Of a stretch of 64,000 bases of DNA, positions 45,032 through 54,939 are shown piece after piece. Position numbers and translations under genes: made by a program. The stretch is from Bacteroidota bacterium (GTDB lineage: Bacteria; Bacteroidota; Bacteroidia; Chitinophagales; Chitinophagaceae). The notes under the pieces were generated by a model. That model was given only the letters and a program-made list of their open reading frames with translations. It was not told the origin of the DNA and searched no databases. The stretch is taken from contig VGGR01000002.1 in assembly GCA_016868585.1 (NCBI GenBank), positions 124,001-188,000 of the forward strand, written 5' to 3'. Positions within the stretch are counted from its first letter, which is position 1; each line of letters opens with the position of its first letter.

Positions 45032-46723
45032 TTAATTAGCGTTGAGCTTGCTGTTTTTTTGACCGTACAAGAAATAGATCAATAATCCAACGGCCATCCA
45101 TACAAAAAACCATTTCCAGCTTGTAAGAGGGATTTCAACTAATAAATAAAGACAGGACAAAACGCCCATCACGGGAATAAAGGCTAAGTTCTTGACCGCG
45201 GTAATTATGGCAACCCATAAACTGACCAGAAAATAAATAATCAATAACCAGCCTCCGGCAGATCCTGTCCGGACGGCATCAAAAGCTAATTCAATTCGAT
45301 CTTTATTAAGGAATAGAAAACCAATATAAAAAGCAGGAATCCAATAACGCCCACTCCAATCGGGCAATTTAAATTGCCCTGCTTTTTTCTCAACTCTTGG
45401 AAGAAATAGCACACCGCCCGAAACAAGTACAAAAGCAAATAAGGTACCGATACTGGTTAGATCTGTTACTAATCCAGCTTGTAAGAAAAGGGCTCCCACC
45501 CCTACTATTATGCCAGTTACGAGGGTTGCAAATCCTGGAGTTTGATACTTATTTAATGTTTGAAATTTGGTAGGTAACAACCCATCTCGACTCATGCTCA
45601 TCAAAATTCTGGGCTGTCCAATTTGAAAAACAACCAATACGGAAGTAGTAGCTACGACCGCACTGATTGATACAATTTTTTCAATCCAGGGCGCTCTTTT
45701 GTCAAATACAAATGCAAGTGGGTCAGAGATTCCTTCAAAAAGTGAGTAATGCTCCATGCCTGTCAAAACAAGCGCAATAGCGATGTACAATACAGTACAG
45801 ATTGCTAATGAATTAATCATACCCCTTGGTAAATCTCGTTGGGGATTTTTACACTCCTCTGCCATAGTAGAAATGGCATCAAACCCAATGTAAGTAAAGA
45901 AAACTGCCGAAACTCCTTTCAAAACCCCAGCAATTCCGTTTGGCATAAAGGGCGTCCAATTGTTAGTGTCTACATAAAAAGCACCGGCACCAATGACAAA
46001 CAGTATTACCGCTACCTTGAACAGCACCATTAAGTTAGTCCCTTGCTTACTCTCTTTAATGCCTACATAAACCAAATAAGTAACCAATGCAACAATTATA
46101 AAAGCTGGTAAATTGAAAAAAAGCGGTGTTTGTCCAAATTTGGGCGCTGCTTCATAAGCCTCTTTTGCAAAGCGAAATGATTCGAGTTGAGATGCGGTGA
46201 ACGAATCGGCATTGGAAAGTGCGGCTACCGCTTGTTTATAGGCGGATGTGGCCGTAACGGGATCCACTAACATCCATGATGGCAACTCAATATGAAATAA
46301 ATGAACTAAAAGATTATTAAAATACCCACTCCAGGAGATTGCCACCGCTATATTCCCAATTGAATATTCCAGTATAAGCGCCCAACCAATTATCCAGGCG
46401 ATCATTTCTCCGAATACAACATAGGAGTAGGTATAGGCACTTCCGGCCAATGGAACTCTGCTTGCAAATTCAGCATAACATAAAGCTGAAAATCCACAGG
46501 TTATGGCAGTTAGGATAAATAAGATTGAAATACCAGGCCCTCCCTGATATGCAGCAGACCCAATTGTGGAGAAGATACCGGCCCCGATAATTGCAGCAAT
46601 ACCCATGAAGGTAAGATCCCGAACAGTCAGCACTTTACGTAGTCCCTTGCCCGCTATTGTACTTTCAACTTCCGGTTGTAACGGAGAAAGGAATTTTTTT
46701 CTACATACTCCTGCCATAATCAA
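45032..46723 (-). CDS. APC-family amino acid permease
   Basis: The 563-residue inner-membrane transporter has about 12-14 hydrophobic segments. Its first helix is the APC-family opener, LTFMGIAAIIGAGIFSTIG, followed by GGPGISILFILTAITCGFSALCYAEFASRVPLAGSAYTYSY (in parts). The middle contains FFTYIGFDAISTMAEEC, typical of the cationic amino acid transporter branch. Substrate is unknown. An ATG at codon 3 is an alternative start. It is the last gene of the DUF3822-rsmD-lpxK-rnr-prenyl synthase run. Confidence 0.9.
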   Translation of the reverse strand: MIMAGVCRKKFLSPLQPEVESTIAGKGLRKVLTVRDLTFMGIAAIIGAGIFSTIGSAAYQGGPGISILFILTAITCGFSALCYAEFASRVPLAGSAYTYSYVVFGEMIAWIIGWALILEYSIGNIAVAISWSGYFNNLLVHLFHIELPSWMLVDPVTATSAYKQAVAALSNADSFTASQLESFRFAKEAYEAAPKFGQTPLFFNLPAFIIVALVTYLVYVGIKESKQGTNLMVLFKVAVILFVIGAGAFYVDTNNWTPFMPNGIAGVLKGVSAVFFTYIGFDAISTMAEECKNPQRDLPRGMINSLAICTVLYIAIALVLTGMEHYSLFEGISDPLAFVFDKRAPWIEKIVSISAVVATTSVLVVFQIGQPRILMSMSRDGLLPTKFQTLNKYQTPGFATLVTGIIVGVGALFLQAGLVTDLTSIGTLFAFVLVSGGVLFLPRVEKKAGQFKLPDWSGRYWIPAFYIGFLFLNKDRIELAFDAVRTGSAGGWLLIIYFLVSLWVAIITAVKNLAFIPVMGVLSCLYLLVEIPLTSWKWFFVWMAVGLLIYFLYGQKNSKLNAN

Positions 46724-46734
46724 TTGCTTAAAAG

Positions 46735-47700
46735 TTAAATCTGACGTTGTAGTAAGTAATCGGCCAATGATTGTAAGGATTGTTTTCTGGAAGAAACAAC
46801 GGCAATTTGGTCAAGATCAGCCATGGCTTCATCAAGAAATTGTTGCTTTAGTTGCAGTGCCCACGCATCGACTTGACAACTCTTGTAAATAGATAACACT
46901 TCTGCCACTTTACCACCACCCGGACGCTTTTGCCAATACAGCAATCGTTCGCGGGCACTTGCATCAGCAGTATCCAGCGCATGGATTAACAGAAATGTTT
47001 TTTTATCCGCCAAGATATCTCCCCCCACTAATTTTCCAAAAATTGCCGGATCTCCGAATGCATCCAGATAATCATCCTGTACCTGAAAAGCTAGTCCTAA
47101 CTTAAGCCCAAATGAATATAATAGCTGCTGATTCCTTTCACTGGCGCCTCCAAGCAGAGCACCAATCATTAACGCTGCGGCAAGCAACACGGATGTTTTC
47201 TTCTCAATCATCTGTAAATAGGCGACTAATGAAACTTCAAGCTGATTTTCAAAATCCATGTCTAATTGTTGACCTTCACAAATCTCAATGGCCGTTTTGT
47301 TAAACAACGAAAGTATAGCGGGTAATGAAGAAGCTGGTACTTTGTTTAAATACGCATAAGCGTTTATCAACATTACATCACCTGCAAGGAGCGCGGTATT
47401 GTTCCCGTATTTTTCATGAACTGTTTGTACCCCTCTTCGCAGCGGAGCCTTATCCATGATATCGTCGTGAATAAGTGTAAAGTTGTGAAAAAGTTCTATT
47501 GCCGTGGCGGCATTCCAAGTAGACGGATGAATAGAGGAAAAAAGTTCATTACCCATCAAACAGAGTACAGGGCGGATTCGTTTACCTCCAATTTGTAAGA
47601 AATGTCGGTTAGGGTCATATAGACTACCCGGAAAAGACGGAAAATGATCACGCTCAAAAAACTGGTTGAATTGGGCGGCTAGCTGCGCAAAAGATTGCAT
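46735..47700 (-). CDS. Polyprenyl diphosphate synthase (short-chain type)
   Basis: The 321-residue enzyme condenses isopentenyl diphosphate with allylic diphosphates. It contains GGKRIRPVLCLMG, the first Asp-rich motif LIHDDIMDKAPLRRG and the second FQVQDDYLDAFGD. Residues before the first motif (IELFHNFT) fit short- to medium-chain enzymes such as FPP or GGPP synthase; the product is not certain. It lies between rnr and the permease gene in one tight run. Confidence 0.9.
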   Translation of the reverse strand: MQSFAQLAAQFNQFFERDHFPSFPGSLYDPNRHFLQIGGKRIRPVLCLMGNELFSSIHPSTWNAATAIELFHNFTLIHDDIMDKAPLRRGVQTVHEKYGNNTALLAGDVMLINAYAYLNKVPASSLPAILSLFNKTAIEICEGQQLDMDFENQLEVSLVAYLQMIEKKTSVLLAAALMIGALLGGASERNQQLLYSFGLKLGLAFQVQDDYLDAFGDPAIFGKLVGGDILADKKTFLLIHALDTADASARERLLYWQKRPGGGKVAEVLSIYKSCQVDAWALQLKQQFLDEAMADLDQIAVVSSRKQSLQSLADYLLQRQI

Positions 47701-47727
47701 GATGGAAAGTTAGCAGATTTTCATCAG

Positions 47728-49719
47728 CTATGCCCCGGTTTGCTTTGATTTTTCCGCTGGTAGCACCCATTCAAAATCCAACTGACGTTTTGTAAGATTC
47801 GCCGCAACTACTTTGATCCATAACGTATCCCCCATTTTGAATTTTCTTCCACTTCGAAGACCGATCAAACAGTAATCAGTTTCAACTAATCGAAAGTCGT
47901 CATAGTCACTCAATGAATTTAAATGTACAAGCCCTTCACACTTATGTTCAATAGTTTCAACCCAAAAGCCAAAGTGCGCCACTCCGCTAATAACTCCCAC
48001 CAATTCTTCACCCAGAAAATTCTGCATGTACTGTACTTGCTTGTATTTATTAGCCGCTCTTTCTGCCTCCATGGCTGATCGCTCGCGTTCACTAGTATGT
48101 TTACATTTCTCCTCCATTTTTTTATCTACACAGGGATGTTGTGTCAAAAGCGAAAACAATATCCGGTGTACCAAAATATCCGGATAGCGACGAATAGGAG
48201 ATGTAAAATGGCAATAATGCTCAAAACCAAGCCCATAGTGGCCAACATTTTCAGTTGTATATCTTGCCTTGGCCATTGTTCGAATCCCTAATTGTTCTAA
48301 AACATGTTGTTCCGGCTTACCACTAACAGCTGCCAGTAATCTATTAAATGATGCGGCAACAGCTGCAGGCGAAGACCGATCAAATGCATGGCCAAATTTT
48401 TTGGCGAAATTCATAAATGGGATCAACCTGTCCTCATCTGGGTCATCATGTATCCGATAAGGGAACGGAATAGGCTTGCCGTTCAACGGAGATGTAGCCA
48501 TTTTCTCCGCTACAACCCGATTGGCCAAGAGCATAAACTCCTCAATCAGTTGATGAGACTCTTTACTCTCTTTGATCATGATTCCAATGGGGTCACCTAC
48601 CTCATTCAGTTTAAAACGAACCTCCTGGGACGAAAAATTGATGGCCCCATCATGAATACGTTGCGCTCTCATTTGCTGGGCAAACACATGCAATTGCAAC
48701 AATTCTTTTTTATATAGTCCTTCCTCTTCTTCCAAGATAGCTTGCACCTCTTCATAGGTAAACCGATGACAAGAATGTATCACAGTTTTCCCGATCCATT
48801 TCTTCAAAAGGGATCCATTAGGATTTATTTCAGTAATGACAGAAAAGGTCAACTTGTCTTCGTGGGGGCGAAGCGAGCACAATACATTTGAAATATTTTC
48901 AGGAAGCATGGGGTTTACCCGATCAGGCAAATAGACTGATGTACCACGCGCATAAGCTTCTTGATCCAAATGTCCCCCCTCCTCGAGATAATGACTGACG
49001 TCCGCAATGTGTATTCCAATCTCGTAATTACCTGAAGGCAGTAGTTGAAAAGACAGCGCATCGTCAAAATCCTTGGCATCCAGTGGATCAATAGTAAAAG
49101 TGCAAACTCCTCGCATGTCTCTTCGTATTGCCGCTTCAGCACTGGGGATCGCTGCTGGAATACGTAAGGATTCCTCCAACGCTTGATCTGAAAATTGAAG
49201 TGGAAACCCCGCCTCTAACAAAATATCCTTCAGGGCAACATCATGAAGCGCTTCCGGAGCTAAAATGGTTACGACAGCAGCCTGTGGTCTTTTATCTTGA
49301 TCTGCCGACCAGTTGGTTACCCGGGCCAACACGCGGTCACCATGCTTAGCACCATTTAAGTCAGTAGAGTGAATAAAAAAATCTGGCATTGGTTTATCCG
49401 ATTCAACTACAAGGAAGGCAAATCCTTTTCCCAATTGAATTTGGCCGATAAATTCTTCTCGCTTTCTTTTCAAAACAGCTTTCACTATCCCTTTCATCCG
49501 CTTACCAACAGGCTTACGTTCGCGAATCGCTACGGCCACCAAATCACCGTGCATAGCGCCATTGAAGTCTCCAGGTCTTATGAGAATATCATCAGTCAAT
49601 CCCTCTACATGCACATAACCCATGCTCGTCCGAGACACATCCAAGGTTCCTTTTACAAGAAAGGAGGCAGCAGCTACTCTCCTGCTCCTGGTTTTTTTCT
49701 TTGAATTTTTTCTTCCCAT
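47728..49719 (-). CDS. rnr: Ribonuclease R
   Basis: The 663-residue exoribonuclease degrades structured RNA 3' to 5'. Visible parts: cold-shock domains near residues 20-160, then the RNB catalytic core with TIDPLDAKDFDDALSF (metal-binding aspartates near 220), HIADVSHYLEEGGHLDQEA, YLPDRVNPMLPENISNVLCSL (in parts) and HFTSPIRRYPDILVHR. An S1 domain ends the protein. It is somewhat shorter than E. coli RNase R (813), because the N-terminal helix-turn-helix and Lys-rich tail are reduced. lpxK lies 2 bp upstream. Confidence 0.96.
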   Translation of the reverse strand: MGRKNSKKKTRSRRVAAASFLVKGTLDVSRTSMGYVHVEGLTDDILIRPGDFNGAMHGDLVAVAIRERKPVGKRMKGIVKAVLKRKREEFIGQIQLGKGFAFLVVESDKPMPDFFIHSTDLNGAKHGDRVLARVTNWSADQDKRPQAAVVTILAPEALHDVALKDILLEAGFPLQFSDQALEESLRIPAAIPSAEAAIRRDMRGVCTFTIDPLDAKDFDDALSFQLLPSGNYEIGIHIADVSHYLEEGGHLDQEAYARGTSVYLPDRVNPMLPENISNVLCSLRPHEDKLTFSVITEINPNGSLLKKWIGKTVIHSCHRFTYEEVQAILEEEEGLYKKELLQLHVFAQQMRAQRIHDGAINFSSQEVRFKLNEVGDPIGIMIKESKESHQLIEEFMLLANRVVAEKMATSPLNGKPIPFPYRIHDDPDEDRLIPFMNFAKKFGHAFDRSSPAAVAASFNRLLAAVSGKPEQHVLEQLGIRTMAKARYTTENVGHYGLGFEHYCHFTSPIRRYPDILVHRILFSLLTQHPCVDKKMEEKCKHTSERERSAMEAERAANKYKQVQYMQNFLGEELVGVISGVAHFGFWVETIEHKCEGLVHLNSLSDYDDFRLVETDYCLIGLRSGRKFKMGDTLWIKVVAANLTKRQLDFEWVLPAEKSKQTGA

Positions 49720-49721
49720 GC

Positions 49722-50795
49722 TTAGCTACCCCTGTGAAAGTTTGCAATAAAATTGATTACACAATTATCGAACTCCTCTTTTTCGTCAAACAATAATTCA
49801 TGACAAACCGGAATCACGTAAAAAGGAAGGTCTTGAATTGTCTTTTCAAACTTCTCAAGACGAACAGCATCTTTTTCAGTAGTTAACAGGATACCCTTGC
49901 CAGCACTGAGTTTTTTATATTCCCGGAGGATTTCCTTCAGATCCTCAGCAGTGAAAATATGGTGATCCCTATACTGCAATTGGCGATAATACGCGGTATG
50001 ATATTCAACCCATTTTTTCAGCGGCGTAGGATTTGTAATGCCCGTAACCAGCAATACTTCTGTGTTGGCGTTAAATTGGATGGGTGTTTTAGTAATAAGA
50101 TGATAGGGAACTCCATAGCTCAGTTTCGTAAAAAATATTTTTTGCCCTGTTCTTGGCTTCAGTTCATCAATAATACTTTTTCGCTGATCCACAGAAAGTG
50201 CCGGATCGCATTTAGTTACAAGTATTACATCAGCTTCCTGGTAACGGCTTTTCAAATCACGCAAATCACCCGTGGGCAAATAAAAATCACGGGAAAACAA
50301 ATTAGCATGTTCGGTCAATAGAATTGTAAATCCTGCTTGGATAGTGCGGTGTTGAAATGCATCATCCAATAAAATAACTTCGGTTGAAGGGAAATCATGT
50401 AATAATTCAGGAATAGCAAGTAGCCTTTCCTCTCCCACCGCAACGGCTACAGAAGGATATTTTCGATACAGCATAAGCGGTTCATCCCCTATCTCAAGAG
50501 CCGTGACAGCAGGTTTTGCAAATGCATACCCCTTTGTTCTTCGTCGATATCCTCGGCTTAAGGTGGCCAGCTGGTAATTGTCCTGCAATAGCTCAATCAG
50601 ATATTCAATCAGTGGGGACTTTCCAGTTCCCCCCACGGCCAAATTACCAACCGTAATCAATGGTATTCCAAAAGTAGCCGACCGCAACCATTTTTTCTGA
50701 TAAAGTAGTGAACGAATATAAAGCACAAGCCAGAACAGCATCGAGAATGGCAAGAGCAAAAGCCTGAAAGAACGTAAGAAAAAAGTATAGAACAT
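49722..50795 (-). CDS. lpxK: Tetraacyldisaccharide 4'-kinase
   Basis: The 357-residue enzyme phosphorylates the 4' position of the lipid A precursor at the inner membrane. It has an N-terminal membrane segment (LLLPFSMLFWLVLYI), the Walker A motif TVGNLAVGGTGKSPLIEYL, the SRGYRRRTKG block, LLDDAFQHRTI and TTEKDAVRL near 310. Its presence supports an LPS-bearing Gram-negative. It lies 2 bp from rsmD and 2 bp from rnr. Confidence 0.95.
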   Translation of the reverse strand: MFYTFFLRSFRLLLLPFSMLFWLVLYIRSLLYQKKWLRSATFGIPLITVGNLAVGGTGKSPLIEYLIELLQDNYQLATLSRGYRRRTKGYAFAKPAVTALEIGDEPLMLYRKYPSVAVAVGEERLLAIPELLHDFPSTEVILLDDAFQHRTIQAGFTILLTEHANLFSRDFYLPTGDLRDLKSRYQEADVILVTKCDPALSVDQRKSIIDELKPRTGQKIFFTKLSYGVPYHLITKTPIQFNANTEVLLVTGITNPTPLKKWVEYHTAYYRQLQYRDHHIFTAEDLKEILREYKKLSAGKGILLTTEKDAVRLEKFEKTIQDLPFYVIPVCHELLFDEKEEFDNCVINFIANFHRGS

Positions 50796-50797
50796 GA

Positions 50798-51340
50798 CTA
50801 ATGCGAAGGTACGAAGAAGCTAAAAACCGTTGTGCCATAGTTGCGTTCCCGCTCAAATCCGGTAAATGACTGATAATCGTTCCACGAAGTATGTTCCAGA
50901 ACAAAAAGCCCCCCCGGCGAAATCAAATTCCTACTCATGATTATTTTGGGTAATTCGTCGATAGAGGTTAGTGCATACGGAGGCCCTGCAAAAATAAAAT
51001 CAAAAGTTTGCGTGCATTGTTGTAAAAACTGAAACACATCTTGTTTCATTACTGAAGCATTTTGTATTGCAAAGGCAGCAAGTGTTTTTTTGATAAACTG
51101 AACTTGTTGCAAATCTTTCTCCACTAAGGTCAATTGCGATGTGCCTCTGGAAGCAAGTTCATAGCTGATGCTGCCCGTGCCCGCAAATAAGTCAAGGGTA
51201 TGAATGGTTGAAAAATCTAACCGATGCTGTAAAATATTAAAAAGTCCTTCTTTGGCAATATCAGTGGTTGGACGAGTGTGGGGCATATGCGCGGGCGGTA
51301 AAAATCGCCTACCCCCTAAACGTCCACTTATGATACGCAT
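50798..51340 (-). CDS. rsmD: 16S rRNA (guanine(966)-N2)-methyltransferase
   Basis: The 180-residue protein has the RsmD opening MRIISGRLGGRRFLPP, then RPTTDIAKEGLFNIL and the SAM motif LDLFAGTGSISYELASRG. Motif IV, which in this family normally reads DPPY or a close N/S variant, here reads AGPPYA (near 118), with Gly in place of the acidic residue. Rest of the protein is intact, so the call stands, but substrate binding at that site may differ. The start overlaps the end of the DUF3822 gene by 13 bp. Confidence 0.88.
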   Translation of the reverse strand: MRIISGRLGGRRFLPPAHMPHTRPTTDIAKEGLFNILQHRLDFSTIHTLDLFAGTGSISYELASRGTSQLTLVEKDLQQVQFIKKTLAAFAIQNASVMKQDVFQFLQQCTQTFDFIFAGPPYALTSIDELPKIIMSRNLISPGGLFVLEHTSWNDYQSFTGFERERNYGTTVFSFFVPSH

Positions 51341-52143
51341 AAAGAATGGTTGCTAAGTAATGTGAAATAATGAGCAGGAGGAGCCGCTCCTGCAAACTGA
51401 ATAGTGCTGGCAAATGGCTTTACATGCAAGAAATAATTTGAAAACTCCTCATATAATCTCGAAAAGGGATCAATGAGGCCTGCTAAAGAAAGCTGTACAG
51501 AAGCGGACGATAGGTCATGTGCAACGGTCAATTTCAATAAATAGAAAACAGCATCCATCTCATGATGATAATTATAATACCCTACAAAAAGTAATCGACC
51601 ACCCCTGCATAACACAATGGAAAGTTGAGCAATTCCTACGTGAACAAAGAATGCACCTGCCTCATCAGGAATATGCCGATCCATTAGTAGCATTCTGATT
51701 GTATGAAAATATTTCAGATCCGCAAATTGGGATTCAAGTTTATTAAATAAATAAGCCGGCACATTGTAGCTTAAATAGAACTGCCAGGAAGCAAAAGATT
51801 CATGCAAAGCGTACATGCCTGGGTTATAGGGGTAAGCAACTTTTTGCAATAAATCCAACTTTGATCGATCGTACTTCGCAATTGGCATTTGGACTATTTG
51901 AGACGCATCAAAGCAAACCTGTACAGGATAAGCGGTTGACGTAGTTGGTATACTTGTGGTTAAGAATTCTTCTATAGAACTATCGGTATTCCAAAGATTA
52001 ATTTGGTAAAAAGCTCCTTTTATTGCCGTTTGCGAAACGGCATCAATCCACAGATAAGCTGCCAAATGTTGACCAAACAATAACGAGAGTGTCAACTTTT
52101 CAGCAGTTTGCTGTTCAGACTGGTAAGAAAAAAGAGGGATCAC
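51328..52143 (-). CDS. DUF3822-family protein
   Basis: The 271-residue protein has no signal peptide. It shows alternating beta-strand and helix stretches, with a YPYNPGMYALHESFASWQF block near 100, a VHVGIAQLSIVLCRGGRLLFV strand pair near 170 (in parts) and a YYNYHHEMDAVFYLLKL helix near 190. It matches the DUF3822 family of Bacteroidota, which lies beside rsmD in many genomes. No biochemical role is known to me. It overlaps rsmD by 13 bp and heads the long minus-strand run. Confidence 0.8.
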   Translation of the reverse strand: MIPLFSYQSEQQTAEKLTLSLLFGQHLAAYLWIDAVSQTAIKGAFYQINLWNTDSSIEEFLTTSIPTTSTAYPVQVCFDASQIVQMPIAKYDRSKLDLLQKVAYPYNPGMYALHESFASWQFYLSYNVPAYLFNKLESQFADLKYFHTIRMLLMDRHIPDEAGAFFVHVGIAQLSIVLCRGGRLLFVGYYNYHHEMDAVFYLLKLTVAHDLSSASVQLSLAGLIDPFSRLYEEFSNYFLHVKPFASTIQFAGAAPPAHYFTLLSNHSLCVS

Positions 52144-52188
52144 TTTGAATAATTGAAGAACGCAATGTTACTTAAAATTAAATAATTG

Positions 52189-52196
52189 TACGTTTG
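52189..52196 (+). promoter_or_regulatory. Promoter -7 box for the MATE gene
   Basis: TACGTTTG fits TAnnTTTG and lies 8 bp before the ATG at 52205. A TTA at 52168-52170 is the nearest candidate for the upstream element. Confidence 0.5.
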
Positions 52197-52204
52197 CCTC
52201 AAGC

Positions 52205-53566
52205 ATGCGATCCACTCCTACTGTTTCCCTTCAAGTTGTAATTAGCGATAAGACAATTATTAAAATGGCTCTCCCTATCAGTATGGCCATTTTAATTCCA
52301 CAATTAAACTTTGTAACCAACAATATATTCCTTGGACATTTTGCTGCTGATCCGGTTGCACTGGCGGTAGCCGGCATCACAGGGGTTTACTACTTGATAT
52401 TTGCAGCTATAGGCTACGGGTTAAATAATGGTCTACAGACCCTGATAGCCAGAAGAGCCGGCGAAAACAGACCCGAAGAGATTGGTAGGCTTTTCAGCCA
52501 AGGAATTATAACTGGGTTGATACTGGCCATTACTGGAATACTACTTACTTATACCATAACCCCGATATTGTTTGGAACGATTATCAACGACTCAACTACC
52601 CTTGAAAAAGCTATTCATTTTTTGCAAATCAGGATTTGGGGACTGCCATTTTTGTATGTGTATCAACTCAGAAATGCATTGCTGGTTGGCACCAACCAAT
52701 CGCGTTACTTAGTGGCAGGCACTATTGCCGAGGCCAGCGCTAATGTACTATTAGACTACCTGCTAATTTTTGGTTTTGGTGCCATTCCCGCGCTGGGTTT
52801 CAATGGAGCGGCCATTGCATCGATCCTTGCGGAGGCCATCGGAATGCTAGTTATTTATTGGGTAATTAATAGAAAAGGAATGACAAAACAGTTTGGTCTA
52901 TTTACCAATTTCAATTGGAATACCAAGGTGCAAGGATCCATTTTCAACATCTCGGCACCTTTAATGTTTCAGCATGCAATCAGTATTGTTAGTTGGCAAT
53001 ACTTTTTCTTGCTGGTAGAACATCATGGAAGTATGGCACTAAAAGTTTCCAATGTGATGCGAAATGTTTTTGGGGTATTTGGCTGTTTTTGCTGGGCTTT
53101 TGCCGCCACAGCAAATTCGATGGTCAGCAATGTTATTGGACAAGGGCGGCAGGAAGAAGTACCGGGACTGATCAAAAAAATCATACGCATTAGCCTCTCC
53201 ACCGTATTTGTTGTTGTACTACTGCTTAATTTTTTTCCTGGATTATTCCTATCACTTTTTGGACAAGGCCCGTTGTTTATAGAAGAGGGAATCCCGGTGC
53301 TACAAGTAGTAACCGCGGCTTTACTACTATCATGCATGGCAACCGTTTTTCTAAACGCGGTGACGGCATCAGGCAATACAAGGATTACCCTCTTCATCGA
53401 AATCGGGGCTATTATCAGCTACTGCATCTACATCTACCTTACGCTGGAGTATTTTCAACTTTCTTTAACGATTGCCTGGATGAGTGAGTGGATCTACTGG
53501 CTCTGCTTATTAATCCCCTCCATGCTGTATATACGTAGTAAACGGTGGAAAGGAAAAAAAATCTAA
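52205..53566 (+). CDS. MATE-family efflux transporter
   Basis: The 453-residue protein has 12 hydrophobic segments and two related halves, as in multidrug and toxin extrusion transporters. Typical blocks are MALPISMAILIPQLNFVTNN in the first helix, YGLNNGLQTLIARRAGENRP near 80 and GFNGAAIASILAEAIGMLVIYW near 200 (in parts), with the second half opening at PLMFQHAISIVSWQYFF. It exports drugs or metabolites using an ion gradient; the substrate is unknown. Its last 4 bp overlap the end of convergent folB. Confidence 0.92.
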   Translation: MRSTPTVSLQVVISDKTIIKMALPISMAILIPQLNFVTNNIFLGHFAADPVALAVAGITGVYYLIFAAIGYGLNNGLQTLIARRAGENRPEEIGRLFSQGIITGLILAITGILLTYTITPILFGTIINDSTTLEKAIHFLQIRIWGLPFLYVYQLRNALLVGTNQSRYLVAGTIAEASANVLLDYLLIFGFGAIPALGFNGAAIASILAEAIGMLVIYWVINRKGMTKQFGLFTNFNWNTKVQGSIFNISAPLMFQHAISIVSWQYFFLLVEHHGSMALKVSNVMRNVFGVFGCFCWAFAATANSMVSNVIGQGRQEEVPGLIKKIIRISLSTVFVVVLLLNFFPGLFLSLFGQGPLFIEEGIPVLQVVTAALLLSCMATVFLNAVTASGNTRITLFIEIGAIISYCIYIYLTLEYFQLSLTIAWMSEWIYWLCLLIPSMLYIRSKRWKGKKI

Positions 53567-53937
53567 GCCTCCCAACTATATTGAACGGCGGTATTGCCCT
53601 GAAAATTAGGGATAGGCGGATGAAGTTTTGTCAACCTTACTTCAATAAAATTGACTTGCGAAAAAGATTGGCGAATTAAGGCAGTAATATCCATTACCAC
53701 AGTTTCTAATAGTGGGGTAGCCACGGCCATCCTATCTTTAACAAGTGTATAAAGACTTACATAGTCAACGGATTGCGGCAATGTATTAATAGTAGTTGCG
53801 GCATCCCCCTGTACTGGAAAAGCAACCGTAAGATCCACCACAAATAGACCTCCAGTCTTTGACTCTACAGGATAAAGGCCATGATAGGCGTAAAAAACCA
53901 CATGCTCCAGCTTGACCTGCATCGTTCTTTTCCCCAT
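53563..53937 (-). CDS. folB: Dihydroneopterin aldolase
   Basis: The 124-residue enzyme of folate synthesis has VKLEHVVFYAYHGLYPVE, VDLTVAFPVQ, the SVDYVSLYTLVKDRM segment and the LLETVVMDITALIR helix, with KLHPPIPNF near the end. Length is normal. An ATG at codon 6 (53922) is an equally good start. It follows trxB by 9 bp on the same strand. Confidence 0.93.
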   Translation of the reverse strand: MGKRTMQVKLEHVVFYAYHGLYPVESKTGGLFVVDLTVAFPVQGDAATTINTLPQSVDYVSLYTLVKDRMAVATPLLETVVMDITALIRQSFSQVNFIEVRLTKLHPPIPNFQGNTAVQYSWEA

Positions 53938-53946
53938 GAAATGGTT

Positions 53947-54888
53947 TTAATGTGCTCCCAAGGCACTTAAATAACGCTCTGCATCCAAAGCCGCCATACA
54001 ACCACTACCGGCAGCTGTTACAGCTTGACGATATGTTTTATCTTGTACATCTCCGGCTGCAAAAACCCCTTCTACATTAGTCCGACTGGTACCTGGAGTA
54101 GTCAAAATGTATCCTGTGTTATCCATTGTGATCCAATCCTTGAAAATGGCTGAATTAGGAGAGTGCCCAATGGCTACAAAAAAAGCGCTCACTGCGATTT
54201 CCGTTGTATTTTTTGTTTTATTATTATAAAGACGAGCCCCTTCTACTTTTGTATCCCCTATTATTTCCTCTGTTTCCGAGTTCCAGTGAATAGTAATATT
54301 GGGCGTATTGATAACACGCGCCTGCATCACTTTGCTGGCGCGCATTTCGTCGCGTCTGACAATCATGTGAACTTGAGCACAGATCTTAGAGAGATATAAA
54401 GCCTCCTCGGCAGCTGTGTCTCCTGCGCCTGCAACGGCAACATCTTTACCCTTAAAAAAGAATCCATCACAGACCGCACAAGCACTAACCCCAAATCCAT
54501 TCAATCGCTGTTCGCTATCTAATCCTAGCCATCTGGCGGAAGCTCCAGTGGAAATAATTACAGCGTGAGCAGCTATCCATTTATCTTCATCTATCTGCAC
54601 CTTGTGAATGGGTCCGGTGAAATCAACCTTAGTAGCTAACCCATAGCGAATATCTGCACCCATACGAGCCGCTTGTTTTTCAAAGCTGATCATCATTTCG
54701 GGTCCTTGAATTCCGTCAGGATACCCAGGGTAGTTTTCTACTTCGGTGGTAATGGCAAGTTGACCACCAGGCTGCAAACCTTGATAGAGAACAGGATTCA
54801 AACCAGCACGACTGGCATAAATAGCTGCTGTATACCCAGCAGGTCCTGAACCAATAATCAAACATTGAACTGTTTCTATTGTTTCCAT
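53947..54888 (-). CDS. trxB: Thioredoxin reductase
   Basis: The 313-residue flavoprotein reduces thioredoxin with NADPH. It shows the FAD motif IIGSGPAGYTAAIYASRAG, the redox-active pair in GVSACAVCDGFFF (CAVC), the NADPH motif VAGAGDTAAEEALYLS, and the C-terminal FAD block VEGVFAAGDVQDKTYRQAVTA (in parts). Length is normal. It lies 51 bp from the primary sigma factor gene and just upstream of folB. Confidence 0.96.
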   Translation of the reverse strand: METIETVQCLIIGSGPAGYTAAIYASRAGLNPVLYQGLQPGGQLAITTEVENYPGYPDGIQGPEMMISFEKQAARMGADIRYGLATKVDFTGPIHKVQIDEDKWIAAHAVIISTGASARWLGLDSEQRLNGFGVSACAVCDGFFFKGKDVAVAGAGDTAAEEALYLSKICAQVHMIVRRDEMRASKVMQARVINTPNITIHWNSETEEIIGDTKVEGARLYNNKTKNTTEIAVSAFFVAIGHSPNSAIFKDWITMDNTGYILTTPGTSRTNVEGVFAAGDVQDKTYRQAVTAAGSGCMAALDAERYLSALGAH

Positions 54889-54939
54889 TTGATACTATTA
54901 AACCAGCAACACCATGAAGAAAAAGCGAATTGAATTGGT

